A stretch of 64,000 nt of DNA from Cyanophora paradoxa (taxonomy: Eukaryota > Glaucocystophyceae > Cyanophorales > Cyanophoraceae): NCBI GenBank assembly GCA_004431415.1, contig QPMI01000642.1, forward strand, positions 62,001-126,000, given 5' to 3'. Below, in pieces: positions 24,901 to 37,900 of the stretch. The stretch's first letter is position 1, and the number at the start of each line of letters is the position of its first letter. The notes beneath the pieces are model-generated. The model was given only the letters and a program-made list of their open reading frames with translations. It ran no database searches and was not told the DNA's origin. Made by a program: the position numbers and the translations under genes.

Positions 24901-27900
24901 CCCGTCGGGCTACTCGACGGAGGTTGTCATGCGCACGTCCGACGTCCCCGCGCCGGAGCTCGACGGAGACATGACGCGCTCGTGGACCAAGATCACGGTG
25001 CCGTTCGCGTACCCGGCCACCGAAGACGGCGGCGACTTCGTCGCTGGCATCGTGATCACGTTCAACGGCACCGACTACGAGGTCAGCAAGCCGACCGCCT
25101 CCAAGCTGTTCGAGAATCTCGAGCCGGACACGGAGTACTCGTTCGAGCTGGCGTTCAAGATGCAGGACACCGGCTACGTGTCGACCAACACCAAGACCGT
25201 GTCCGCGACGACCCTCGACATCCCCGTGATCGCCGTCGTCTCTGAGGGCATCACGCCTGTCAAGATCCCCGTCGAGAACACTTTCAACTCGAACTTCGCG
25301 AACTTCAAGCTCGAGCGCAACGGGACCGTCGTCACGGCGTCGGCAGCCGTGACGAGCGCCGTCGACAACACGGGCCTCGTTCCTGAGACCCTGTACTCGT
25401 TCGTCGGGTACACGGTCGGCGGCCCGGACCAGGAGCCCGTCAGCCCGCCCTCGCTGGCGGTCACCGGGACCACCGGGCGCCTCCCGAAGCCGGAGCTCAA
25501 TGCGACCGTCGTCAACCCCGGCGAGGTGGAGTCGCAGGACGACATCCTGGTCACCATCAAGTACCCGGCCGAGGATATCCGCGCGGCGATCAAGGAGACC
25601 AAGGTCTACCGCGACACCTGCGCCCCGGAGGTCTGCGCGGGTGCCACCCTCGAGGGCGCGGACTACCCCGCTTGCGCCACCAACTGCAACTCGGTGCTCG
25701 TCGGCACGATCGCGATGATCTCCACCAACAGCACCGGCGAGTTCACGGACTCGAACGTCGACCGCGACACGACGGACAAGACGTACACGTACCGGTGCGC
25801 CCGCGCCCGATTGCCCGTCGTGCTCTTTCTTTTGTCCGGCTGGTTCTAATCCCCCTCTGCAGCGCGTACTTCGTGGCCACGAACGACGTGGACTCGTACA
25901 TCTCGGCGGGCGCCCAGGTCAGCGTCGTGCCGCCGCCGACGCCGACCCCGTCGCCGTCCCCGAGCCCGAGCGCCACGCCGAGCCCGAGCCCGTCCCCGAG
26001 CCCGTCGCCGAGCCCGTCGGCGACCCCGTCCCCGACGCCGCTCGTCGACTACGACGACGACGGCGAGGCCGACAACGACTGCGACCCGATCTACAGTGCC
26101 GTCAAGTCTCTGCTCCAGGTTCGTCTATATCTCCATTCGTGTCTTCTCCGTGTTCTTGCTGACGCGACCGCTACAGACCGAGTGCAACGCGAACGTGCAG
26201 GCGCTCGACGTGCAGGGCGGCACCTCGTGGATCACGGAGAACATCGTCGCGAACGTCAAGTACATGACCCCGAAGGAGCTCCAGCTCTACGGCCTCAACC
26301 GCACGGGCGGCCTCGAGTGCAGGATCCGTGCGTCGAAGCGCCCGGTTACAGAACAAATGCTCCTCTCTGACTTCTTCGCTCAGCGTCGGACTACAACTTC
26401 GCGGCGAACGGCATCGATGAGAACTACAGGCTCTGCCAGGTCGAGCTCCAGCTCTACGGCTGCAACGGCGCCGGCAGCGCTGGCGAGCAGCCCCTGGGTG
26501 ACCTCGGCTTCTACGTCGACGGTGCGCTGCGCATTTTCTTTGTGCTTGGTTGCCCGCTCTCGCTGAAATGCCGCCCTCAGGCTCCGCCGTCAACTTCCCG
26601 AACATCACAATGACGTGCACCGGCATCCCCGCCCAGACCGGGATGTTCTTCAACTACATCAACCCCTACCCGGTCCTCGGCTTCAACGCGTCCGCCTCGT
26701 CGTACGAGCAGAAGCGGATCGTGGTTGACATCGCTCAAGACAGCTGGGACCCGGTTGCAGTCGATTATGCCATCCTGCAGACGTACGTGTGGCGCACAGT
26801 CTGCGGCCAGGCCTACCCGACGGATCCTACCTACACGTACTCCACCGGCGAGCTCAAGACGTTCGTGGACACGGTTTCCGACCCCGATTTGACTTACTGC
26901 TACAAGTGCGTGTCTTCTTGCATGTCTCTTTTATCTCCGTGCTTACGTCTTGGGCAGGACGCAGTACAACGTGAGGTACACCAACAGCACGGACTCGTTC
27001 GTCAGGAACACGACGGTGTCCGGGGAAGTGCAGGCCAAGCTGACGAAGCCGACGCCCTTCACGTGCGACCTGGACATGGTGTACCTCGAGCTCAACGCCA
27101 CCCACCGCCGCGTCAAGTTCGAGGTCAAGTACTCGTACCCGCCGGGCGAGCTGAGCAGGATCAAGGGCATCGTGGTCAAGCGGACGCGCTGCGAGTTCCC
27201 GTCCGCTGGTGACGGCATCCTTCCTGTTGCAGATGAGTCTTGCAACGTGAACGGCCAGAACATCGAGGGCTGCGGCGTCGGCGAGTGCCGGGCGGAGGGC
27301 ACGCGCAAGACCTGCTTCGCCAACACGACCCGCGTGTACCAGCTCACTGAGACGGAGACCATCCCCGTCAACTGCAGGCCGTACACGTCGACATCCGAGC
27401 CCTCGGCGGACTACAAGCTTCCAAAGACGGCCGGCGCTGCACTTCCCGCGTTTGTAGAGTACTTCGGCACCGACGCCGAGCTGCCCACGGACGACGTCCT
27501 CCACTGGCGGTAAATCATATTTAGTAGCATCTGCCATGCATTCTTCTGACCTGCGCTGCAGTTCGGTCTGCGTTATCGACGACTACAATACCGGCGAGCA
27601 GAGCGCTCAGTACGACAACGCGGCCATTGATACGGGCTGCCGCCTTGGAGGCACGAGCGACCCCTTCCGGCCATGCGGCAACGCCTACAAGCTGGACTAC
27701 ATCACCCCCATCCGCCCCATCATGAAGATGCGCAAGGTGACCAGCTACAAACGCCACGAGGCCCGCATCGTGCTGCACGACAACTACAAGCCCCACATCA
27801 AGGGCGTCCAACTTTGGCGCCGGGATTGCAGTAGTTCCGCAGACGCTTGCGCTGACACGACCTTGTTCTGCTCCCCGGGATCGACAAAGCCGCTCTGCAC

Positions 27901-30683
27901 TTCTCTTCCAAGGCTCTCCTCGTCGTACTCGTGCTGTGTCCAGAACCTGGATACCTGCCTGGCCTTGGCAGGTAACGATTGCGAGATGGAGGTGTACGAC
28001 AACCAGATTGTCAAAGCCAGTGGCAGCAGCAAGGTTCTCTGGAAGATCCCGCGTCTGCCTACTGAGGCTGGAGTCTTCCTCCCGCACGTTGTGGACGCAA
28101 CCAACAACCTCAATACTCTCGTCCCCGAACCCTACCCCATTGAGAGCCTCGACCCTGTGATCGTCACGCCGATGCGCGAGGCCGTGAACTACGTCGGAAG
28201 TTACAACGACGTCCCGTGGGGCTTGGACGCTGACAAGACCTACTTCTACAGGTCCGTGATGCCCAGATGATATTCATTTCGTTTCTTTTCCTGGGCACAT
28301 CTGTTAATTTCATTTCAGGGCTGCCTACCAGTTCAAGACTAACAACGCCCTGGGCGCAAGCGACTACGTGGTGTGTGACGTGAACGGACAGGGTTCTTCT
28401 TTTGGTCCTTGTGCGAGAAGCGCGAGCCGCTATTACACGGTGAAGGGCTCGAACGTACTGTGCAACGTCTCCCAAACTCCAACCACGAGTGTTAGCGGCG
28501 ACACCGTCACTGCGACGTACACAATCAAGAACTGGGGCTCCTACTCTGTCCGGAACTTCGCCTACGTCCAGTGTGACTACGACGGCATCGTGATGGACGG
28601 CAATACTAGATTGAATCTCTTGAATAACTCGGACATCGACCCCTCCGCTGCTGCTTCCCTGTACCGCCGCTACGAGGGCACGGGCGACTTCCTCAACGCC
28701 CGCCTCGACCGCTCATTCAACAGCGCGAACGGCCTCGACCGTACTATCAACGGCCGTCGCGTGATTGGGCTCTGGGACGTCGGGTATTCCGCCGCAAGCA
28801 ACAAGCTGGTCATGGATCCGACCGACACCGGGAGATTCAAGCTCCGCTTCAAGTGCAACAGCGGAACGTGCGGCGCTCTCTCCGCGCCCAAATGCTACTG
28901 CCTGAACGGTCCGCCTCAGTCCCGGCTGCCCTCCTCCCCCCTTTTCGTTGACTCATTAGTGCATTCTGCAGGCTATCCACGCGACACTGGCCTGCGCGAC
29001 AAGGAGACAGCTTGGAGCAACGCAGAAGCGAATACATACGACGGCTACGACAACGCGAACCGCCGCCGCCTCGCCGAGTCGAGCGCGTCCTCCTCCGCGC
29101 CCGAGCAGGCCAGCGCCCGCCCGGCTGCGCGCAACATGAAGGCCAAGACGGCCGCGCCGCCGGCGCCGGCCGCCAAGGCCGCGCTGTCGACCCCGGCGCA
29201 CCCCGGCGTGCAGCCCGTCGCCGCGCTCTTCGCCCCGGCGCAGCAGCGGCGCCTGCTGGCCTCGGGCGAGCCGGTGCGGGTCAAGTCGCTCATCTGGACG
29301 GGCTCGGCCCTCACGGCGGCCGTCGTGGACGGCGGCGCCGTCCAGTCGACCTCGCCCGTCGACCAGAAGACGGGCCGCTTCACGCGGACCATCGTGTACA
29401 CGATCACGGGCACGGAGCGCAAGGAGGTGGCGGCCGGCGCGGCCGTCGGCCTCGTCTGCTGGCAGGCGGACTCGAGCGTGCAGATCGACAAGACGGCCAA
29501 CGAGCTCGCGACGAGCTACGAGCTCCCCGCCGGCTACTCCATCACCAGCTCCGTCTTCCGCCTCAACTCCGTGCGCCCTTTGCGGTTCCGCGTGCTCGCG
29601 TCGGTCCAACGCGCCCGCGCCCTCGCCGCAGATCGGGCGGCGGATGTTCGCGGGCAACTCGTTCACGCGCAGCATGGCCCTGACCGTCAGCTGCCCGCGC
29701 GGCTCCAAGTGCCCGAGCCCCGTCTGCGTCGCCCCGAGCAGTGAGCGCCCCGCCCCGCCCCGCCCCGCCCGCCCCCTCGCCGACGCCGGCGGCAGCGCTC
29801 GCGTGCGCGACGTACGACGAGTCGCTCAAGGGCTTCTCGACGGCCGGCTGCAAGTCGGAGTACGAGTGCACGGGCGGGACGTGCCAGACGGTGGACGGCC
29901 CGGAGGGCTACAACACCGTCGGCGTCATCGACGAGGCCTTCGTGAACATGCAGCAGAGCTTCGCCACGGGCGCCCTCGACTGGCAGACCCTCAACTGGAA
30001 GCCCGTCTCCTGCTCCTGCAGCTCCATGGACGTGCGCCCGCCCGCCCCGAGCCGCCCCGCCCCGCCCCGCGCGCCGGCCGCTGTGTCGTGACCGCGCCCC
30101 CGCAGCCGGTGGTCCTGCTCAAGAGCGTGCCGACGACCATGCCGCGGGCGCTCCTGCCGGGCTCGACGACCGTGACGCCCCCGGTGGCGGCGGCGGCCAA
30201 GGCGCCCGCCTCGAGCGGGATGTCGGCCGGCGCGATCGCCGGCATCGTCATCGCCTGCGTCGCCTTCGCGGCGCTCACCGTCGGCGTCGTCTACGGCGCC
30301 CGCGTCCTCAAGAACCGCAACGGTCCGCCCGCCCGCCCGCCCACGCCCTCCGCTCTCGTTTGGGCCTCGCTGACAGAGGGGCGGGCGCAGCGGCGGTCAA
30401 GTCGGTGACGGGCAGCCGGGAGGGCCTGCCGCGCAGCCGCCGCGCCTCGAACGAGGTGATCGTCGACGAGAACGAGGTCGCCGTCTCCGTCCGCGCCTCG
30501 AGGCGCGCCTCCCTCGAGGCGCCCAACGCCCCCGCCGACGCCCTCGAGTTCGCCGCCGCCCCCGTCGTGCCGGCCCCCACGCAGGCCGTCACGCCCCCGC
30601 CGCCCCCGGTGGTCCCCGCGGAGGTTAGCGTCTCGGTCCCGTCTGGGGAGGGCGTCGAGCGCGTGCCCGCGATCACCCTGTAG
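12972..30683 (+). CDS. Giant type I membrane protein: GH16-like, REJ/PKD-like, ~20 FN3-like modules, Ser-Pro linker
   Basis: Predicted surface receptor or adhesin. MEHRRGPRAAVRRAAVALGV at 12972 begins a signal peptide. A concanavalin-type GH16-like domain (14040-15000) has YWSDSPSDVFVDAQGQLHL and RELAIEFSQHG, where the catalytic EIDIE signature reads ELAIE. REJ/PKD-like beta domains follow (15390-18270; STSYTFTVVVRNRKGETSTK), then another Cys-containing segment to about 19160. From 19486 to 25850 there are FN3-like modules in long exons (19790-22086, 22150-25790). Next come a (SP)n/ATP linker (25932-26040), an acidic thrombospondin-3-like DYDDDGEADNDCD, a Cys-rich ectodomain (26170-30110), a TM helix (AGAIAGIVIACVAFAALTV, 30226-30300), a basic stop-transfer RVLKNRN and a cytoplasmic tail ending VPAITL at 30683. 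Exons at 13380-14030 are not settled. It could be more than one gene, but open joins with no start or stop signals favour one. Confidence 0.72.
14460..14484 (+). repeat. Poly-C tract (25 C) in an intron of the giant membrane-protein gene
   Basis: The run lies between the GH16-like exons ending WSDPYVDLGLFMW and the exon starting near TENWKHRE. It resembles the SF3A1 tract at 10305-10330 and lies on the sense strand in both genes. Confidence 0.7.
20404..21591 (+). repeat. Tandem duplication of a two-FN3 block (about 590 nt)
   Basis: Two neighbouring blocks share the same order of landmarks: IDCPEDALDQFIQTVTIYR then EFNGEHGTTSPESG then DIKEVCLYRKL in the first, and IACPFDATLQFIQSVSIWR then VFNGEHDTKSPESA then DIKEVCLFRYL in the second. 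The two-module unit was therefore duplicated as a block. Confidence 0.8.
23217..24953 (+). repeat. Tandem duplication of a three-FN3 block (about 861 nt)
   Basis: APKPSVTVKSKTDTTITV at 23217 and APKPAISIKSKNGTAIQV at 24078 open two blocks that continue in parallel: STVYEFKVEY/STVYEFTVEY, VNEYQINVTVS/VNEYQINVTAS, VAAPVLKNETT/VAAPVLSKVSS, TYTYTAYF/NYTYTAYF. The period is about 287 residues. This is a different and larger unit than the 20.4-21.6 kb duplication. Confidence 0.82.
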
Positions 30684-31958
30684 GATCCCTAGTTAGAATT
30701 ACGCGCAACCCAGCCTTTTTCAACGATTAGTTCGTCTCACAATTAGTTCTCGCCTGCGCCGCGGTATTCATTATCTGTATAACTAGTGCGCTTCCTCCTG
30801 TCGTTCGTATTTAGTAATTATTCGCCTGCGCCGCGTCACTTAGCGCTAGCCCTTTTGTCTCCTATCTCTCAACCTCTCTGCGCCGCGCCCGCCCTTGTGT
30901 GAAGTCGCCATGCATCGGTGTTCAGAATGCGCGTAGCTCACGGCCGGACTTCCGTGTACAGGGATACCGCAGCTGCTCCGCCGTGTTGTTTGGTGTGGAA
31001 TCTTTTAGTTTGTGATCAATACAGTTGCGCATGTCCGATCCCATGGCCAGTTCGAGTTCTAGATCTGCGCATAAGCACTTCGAATTCGCGCCCCCGGGCC
31101 CGTCCCCAGGAGCATGCGCAGCTACTAAGCAGAGCCGGAGCTCGAGTGTTTTCGGATATCGATGCGGCCCCGCCCCGCCCAATTTTTATGATCTTTAAAT
31201 TTGCCGGGCGCCTACATAAACTTCGGAATTCGAAGAAAGTAGTATTCGATCATCGGATGATCTAGATCTTCATCATGCGATGATCATCTTCGAATTCTAA
31301 TCGTAGTGAAGGGAGCTAGATAGTTGCGCTACTGCATGTGACAATTCACTCAAGTAAAATGTTCAATAGCAATGATTGGCATCATGGCATCATGGAGCAA
31401 CCGTATACGTAGCACGCTGCGTTATAGAGAATTAAAGAGCTACGCAACGGCTGTTATATGCTTTTCTATGTGAAATTGGATTCCGAATCGAAGCTGGCCT
31501 GAAGCTGGCCAAGCATTTCCTGCACTGTGACACTGACATTCAAGCCTGAATTCCAAAAAGCACGTCAGGCTGCGATTGAAAGCAATGGCTCCTACATAGC
31601 CTGGATGTATTCCGCATGCTCGCGCAGCGACGCCCTGATGAGGGTATACATATGGACATCTCGACAGGATATAAATGAGGATATAAACGACTTGACACGT
31701 TGAAGTTGGCAAGTTGAATGCTGCCAAAAGAATAAGTTGGCAACGCTCACATGAATCTTCAAAAGCACACGAAAGCACACGAGAGCACACGAAAGCACAC
31801 GAAAGCAGACGAAGGCGCTACAGCTAACGCTATATGAAACTACGCGACGTCGAAGCACCGAAGAAAGCGAGAGGCGGCTGGTAGCTATACAGGTACACGC
31901 CCCGGCGTGGAGCAGAGGGCGGATGGGAGGCGGAGGGGGAAGCAGGGCCCCGGGCCCC
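30684..31958. other. Convergent intergenic region
   Basis: This lies between the 3' ends of the giant membrane-protein gene and the cyclase gene. It contains no supportable gene and no perfect AATAAA near either stop. It includes a GATCATC-rich palindromic patch (31245-31290) and five imperfect copies of the 10-mer GAAAGCACAC at 31761-31810. Confidence 0.45.
31761..31810 (+). repeat. 10-bp tandem repeat, five imperfect copies
   Basis: Units are AAAAGCACAC, GAAAGCACAC, GAGAGCACAC, GAAAGCACAC and GAAAGCAGAC in register. It lies about 150 bp past the cyclase stop codon, in its presumed 3' UTR or just beyond. Confidence 0.85.
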
Positions 31959-34900
31959 TCAGTGGGAGGTGGGGCGGGGCCGGAGCGGGGCGGCGAGGGC
32001 GGCGGCGAGCAGCTCGGCCTCCTTGGCGGCGGGGCTCCCCGGGTCAACCACCAGCATCGGGGCCCGCAGCGCCGCCGCCGCCAGCGCCGCCTGCTCCGCG
32101 GGGCCCGCGCCCTCGCCCCGACCGGCGGCGGCGGGGGCCGGCTGGGCGGCGCCGGTACGGCGGAGGAGACCCTCGGCGAGGCGGCGGGCCTTGCCGCGCT
32201 CGGCGCCGTCGGGCGCGAGCTCGCCGAGGCGCCACAGCGCGAGGGCCTCCACGTGGCGCGCCCCGAGCGCCGCCGCCCCCTGCGCCGCCCGCCGCCAGAG
32301 CGGCAGCGCCTGCGCGGGGCGGCCGGCGGCGGCGAGGAGGCGGGCGCGGGCGTGGAGGGCGAAGGGCCGGAGGAGGGAGGCGGCGCCGGCGCGCCCCGCC
32401 GCCTCCTCGAGGGCCTCACGCACTCGCGGAGGGCGGAGAGGGGGAGAGGGGCGGGCGCCCCGCGGGGCCCCCGCCGGGCTCCCGGACGAGGTCCATCGAG
32501 GCCTGCCGGTCCAGCGGGTTGCTGCGGGAGGGCACCGAGGTGGCCCGCGAGCGCGGCCGCGAGGGCGCCGCCGACGCCGACGCCGTCGGCGAGGAGCGGT
32601 CCTCGGGCCCCGCGGCGGCCTCCTTGGCGCCGGCCTCGGGGGCGGGGGCGGCGGGGTCGTCGCCGGCGAGGGCGGCGAGGATCTCGGCGCGCAGCGCGAC
32701 GAAGGAGGAGGCGAGGCGCCGCGAGGTGCGCGAGGCGAGGCCCGCGCGCCCTCCGACGGCCCCAGCGACACCGCGAGAGCGTCGAGGGCCGGTGCTCCAG
32801 CACCCCGGGGGCACCGCCTCCCCGAGGGCGGCGCCCAGGCCGGGAGGGGCTGCGGGGGCCGGGGCCGGGGCCGGGGCCGGGGCGGGGGCGGGGGCGGGCG
32901 GCGGCGATGTCGGCGAGGAGCTCGGAGAGGAGGAAGACGGGCTGCAGCAGCGCCGGCGTCGCCATCGCCTGCGCCCAAAGCTGATCTGAGGGAGACCTGA
33001 GGGGGGGCGGGGGGCGCGCGCACCCGCCCGAAGGCCCACTTGGCGCGGTGGCGGTGCAGCGCCCGCACGGCCCGCGCCGCCGCGCGCTCCGCCGCCTGCA
33101 CAGGGCGACGGCGTGAGCCGGAGAAGAAGGCAGAAGCGCGAAGGAAAGAGGTGAAGCGCGCCAGGCGGTCGCCAGCGGTCCAGGCGGCGTGCGCGCGGAC
33201 GGTGTGCACGTAGAGCTCCGCCGTCTGCGCGGGCGGGCGGGCCGGGCGGTCAGCCAGGGTGGAGAAGCGGGGCGTCCAGGCGGACCGGGAGCTGCTCGAG
33301 GCTGTCGGGGAGGGCGCGCCCCGCCTCCGCCACGTGCCCCGCCGCCTCTCCCGAGCGCTCCCCGCGCGCCGCCAGCGCCGCCGCCCGCCCCAGCAGCCTG
33401 CGCCGGGTCGCGTCGGGTCGGGGCGCACGCCAGCAGCCGGGGCGGGCGGGGCGGGCGGGGCGGACGCCCAGACGAGGTGCGTGCGGTTGGAGGTCTTGCG
33501 CGCGAGGTCCACCACCGTCCTGCCCCGCGCCGGCCCCCAGGGTCAGCCTGGCAGTCGCCCTTTCGAGGGGGGCGCAGCGGCCCATCGCTTTCTTGCTCAA
33601 GGGCGCTCTCTAGATTTACGAGGAGGTCTCCGAATCCGGTCTGCAGCCCCGGGGCGGGGCGGGGCGGGGCGGGGCGGGGCGGGGCGGGGCGCACGCGTAG
33701 GCGGCGTCGGCCTCGGCGAAGGCGCCGCGCGCGTGGGCGACGAGCGGCAGCAGCGCCAGCAGATCGAACGCCGGCCGGAACTGCTGCTTCGCCCGCAGCT
33801 GCGCGCGTGCCCAGACGAGGCGGCGTCAGCCGGCGCCCCCGTGCAGGCTTCGGCTGCGGCTCGGTCGCCGCACCTCTTCGGCGGAGACGCGGCAGAGGCA
33901 CTCGGCCTCGGCGAGCTCGCCTGCCGGCGGGGATCAGATTTCCAGATTTCCGGATTTCCGGCGGGGGAGGGGCGGCGCGGGCGCACCGGCTTCGATGAGC
34001 TGGCGGGCCTGGACGACGAGGAGGAAGCCCAGCGCCCCCCGCCCCGCCGCCGTGTCCGAGATCTGAGGGGGAGACGATGAATTAACGCGGGGAGAGGTTC
34101 GAGGAGGGGGGGGAGGGGGGGGGGGGGGGGGTGGGGCGGACCTCGGCGGCGCGGGCGAGCCAGGGGTCGGAGAGGCGGCGGGAGGAGAGGAAGGGGAGGG
34201 CCGAGATGGCGGTCGCGACGAGCGTGCACCCCTCCGCGAACTCCAGCGACCTGCCGCGAGCTCGCTTGGACGAAAGAGAGCGGAGGGGGAGGGGGAGGGG
34301 GGCGGACCGGGGGTCGCCGGCGGTGAAGTGGGCGGTGAGGGCCGCGCAGTGGAGCGCCCGCAGGCTGTCCCCGCTGTGCTGCGCCAGGTTGCTGTACCTG
34401 GGGAGGGGGGGGGGGGGAGGAGTGGGCGAGGAGTGGGCGGGGGTAGGCGGGGCGGGGCGGGGCGGGGCAGGGGGCGGACTGCATGAGGGCCTGGGCGGTG
34501 AGTGCGGAGAGGGCGCGCCGGAGGCGCCGCTGGGGCGGCTCGGGACGGCGGGGGCGGCGGCGGCGGGGCGGCGGCGGCGTCCGGGGCGACGCGGGCGCGC
34601 GGGGCGCGGGGCGGGCCGCGGAGGGCGAGGGCGGCGAGGCGGGCGGCGAGGGCGGCGCTGGAGACGTCGCGCTCGGGGACGGGGGCGCCGAGCAGGCGCA
34701 GGCACTCGTGCAGCGTCGTCCGCAGGTCCGAGAGGTGCCCGAGCGCCCACTGCGCGAGGGCCCACGCTCAGGGGGGGGGGGGGGGGAAGAGAAGGGAAGG
34801 GGCGGGGCGGGCCTGGGCGTGGGCCATGACGACGAGGCGGCGCGCGCGCTCGGCGACGGCCTCCGCGTGCTCGTCGGCCTCCGGCGCCCCCCGCCGCAGG

Positions 34901-37900
34901 CAGCGCCCCAGCAGCGAGCCCCGCCCGATCTCCGCGGGGCCCCGCAGCGGCGCCGGCGGCGGGATCAGCGCCAGGCTCTGCGCCCAGCGCATCAGAGGAC
35001 AGCAAGAAGGCGAAGGCGAGGAGGGGAGGCGAGGAGGGGAAAGGGACCTGGCGGGTGATCTCTACCGCCTCCGCGTAGGCCCCCGACTCGAGCGCCTCCG
35101 ACGCTGCCGCCGCGTGAGGCGGCGGGCGGGCGGGAAAGGCGGGGCGGGGCGGGGGGAGGGGGCACCGGCGAGGTCGAGGTAGGCGACGGCGCGGTCGCGC
35201 TCTCCGCACTGCAGCAGGTGGTACGAGAGCAGCTGCCACGCAGGTCAGCCCCCTCGGCGTCCGATCCACCGCGGGCGGGGCGGGGCGGACGTCGGCGACG
35301 GGGGCGCGGTGGGCGGGGGCGACGTGCTGCTCGAGCCACGAGGCGGCGCGCCCGTGCAGCCGCCGCCGGTCCTCCGCCGCCAGCAGCCGGTACAGCACCG
35401 ACTGCACCGCCCCCTGCCCCCGCAGCCGCCCCCCGCCGCCGATTAGCGCCGACTAAGCGCGAGCGCCCTCCGGCGATCTCTGCTCGGACCTGGGTGAAGG
35501 AGTAGCCGGGGCGCTCCGCCTCGTCCGTGGCCGCCCGCAGCAGCCCCGCCGCCTGCGCGCGCGCGCGCACACAAAATCCTCAGACGGCGGTCCGAGGCTG
35601 GGTCGGGCCGGGGCCGGGGGGGCGCGCCTCGAGCTCGTCGAGGGCGGCGGCGACGGAGGCCGCTTCCACGTCCTCCTCCAGCACGTACCTGGGGGGGGGG
35701 AGCAGGCCGCTCAGACGGCTCAGAAACGGCTGGGAAGGCTCGGAAAGGCGCACGCGGCCATGGCGAGGGAGAAGCGGGCCCCGAAGACGGCGCAGAGCTG
35801 CGGGGGCGGGGGCGGGCCGGCTGTGAGGCCCCGCCCCGGGGTCGCAGTTGGGGGCGGGGGGGCGCGCCTTGCAGACGAGGGCGGAGCGCTGGGAGAGGCC
35901 CTCGAGGCGGCTCGTCACCAGCCGCTCCACCGTGTCCGGCAGCGGCAGCCTGGCCGCGCGCGCCGCTCAGTGGTGGCGGGGCCGGGGCCGGGGCCGGGAC
36001 GCACGAGGAGGCGGCGTCGGGGCGGACGGAGGGGTGCAGCCCCACGCGGTCGATGGCGGGGTACGCCGTGATCAGCGACCGCCGCTCCATGTACCGCACC
36101 AGCTCCTGCGCAGGACGGGGCGTCAAGGGGCGCAGCGGCGCCGAGCCGGCGGGGAGCGCGGACCTGCACCGAGTAGGCGTTGCCCCGCGCCCGCGTCGCG
36201 ATTGCCGCGCAGAGCCTGCGGGGGGCTCGGGGCGGGCGCGGGAGGATAAGGAGGGGGGTACGCGGGGCGGACCAGCTGGGGAGGGACTCCGGGGAGACGT
36301 TGAGGAGGTAGCCGATGAGCGCCGCCACGTCTGGGGGCGCGGTACCCCAGTAAGACAGGACAGGGGGGGGGGGAGGGGGGGGGGGGGAGGCACCATGCTC
36401 GTCGAGGGGGGCGAGGGGGAGGGAGCGGGCGCGGGCGCAGCGGGCGACGCTGGCGACGTCGGGGGGCGCGAGCGAGCGCGTCGTGGCCAGCAGCGAGGTG
36501 CCCCCCGCGTACGCCAGGTTCTGCGCCGCGTGAGGGGGCCGATTCAAAGCGTGGGGGGCGGGGGCGGGGGCGGCGGGCCTGGACGAGGCGGAGGGAGGCG
36601 GAGTCGAGGGCGTGCAGGTCCTCCACCACCAGCACCGCCCGCGACGTCCGCAGCAGCGTCTGCCGGGCGCGTTGGGGGGCGGAGCGGGCGTGGCGCGAGT
36701 TCGAGAACAGCGTGGCGGGCCTTGAAGAGGGAGGAGAGGAGGATGTGGGCGGCGTCGCAGTTGGAGAGGCGGCTCGACGACGTCGACGTCGCGTTCGTCA
36801 CCGTCCCCTGCGGGGGCGGGCGGGTCAGAGGGGAGGGCGAGGGGGCGGGGGCGGGGGCACCGGGGTGCTGGGGGTGCCGAGGGCCGAGGCCTCCGGGTCG
36901 GGATTGATGGCGGAGAGCTTCAGCAGCTTCTCCAGAAGCTGCCGGGGGGGAGGCGTCAGGGGCGGCCCAGGCGGCCGAGACCGAGACCTTAGACGTAGGC
37001 GGATGGAAATGGGTGGAAGGACGGGAATGGATGGAAATGTGGGGGGGAGTAGAAGCGGAGGGGAAGTAGCGCCCGTGCAGGGGCGGGCGGCGGGGCGGGC
37101 GGCGGGGCGGGGCGGGGCGGGCGGCGGGGCAGGGCGGGGCGGGCGGCGGGGCGGGGCGGGGCGGGCGGCGGGGCGGGCGGGGCGGGCGGCGGGGCGGGGC
37201 GGGGCGGGCGGCGGGGCGGGGCGGGGCGGGCGGCGGGGCGGGGCGGGGCGGGGCGCACGACGGCGTTGCCGACGTTGGCGAGGCCGACGTCGACGGAGCG
37301 GAGGAACCGCACGACGCGCTCCAGCGGACCGATCTCCCGCTCGTCCCCGCCCGCGCCTTGCCCGCCCGACGTCGACGGCTGGTGCGCCGAGCGCGAGCGC
37401 GGGAGGGGCGACTTGTCGCGGGCGGCGCCGGGCCCGGCGCCGGCGCCGGGCGCGTTGCTGGAGGAGCGGCGGGGCGGGAGGTGGAGGGGCGCGGGGCCCG
37501 GGCCCGGGGCGGAGTGGCCCAGGGAGACGCCGTTGGGGGAGAGGCTGAGCCCGTGCACGCCCGACGTGCGGCGCGGGGCGGAGAGCGTCGAGCGCGCCGC
37601 CGCGTCGGCGGCCGACGAGTCGCGGCGGGAGCGCGTGGAGCTGCGGCGGCGGGGCTGGGGCGTGGGAGGCCCCAGCGAGTCCCGCCGCCCCGAGAGGGGC
37701 GACAGGTCCAGCGCCTCGATCGCGTCCGAGCCGCGCCGCCGCGCCGAGAGCGGCTCCGCGGCGCCCAGCGCGGCGGGCGCCGCCATCGCCCCCGACGAGC
37801 GCCGCGCCGCCGCCGTGAGGGCCTCCCGCGCGATCGAGACCCGCCGGGCACGCCGGCGGCCGCGCCCGAGGCCCGCCGCTCGGCCCGCCGGCGGCGGCGA

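Noticed and set aside
31592-33901. 769-codon minus-strand frame running past the cyclase stop
   Set aside because: It is a different frame from the conserved exons, made of Arg/Pro-rich translation of intron arrays.
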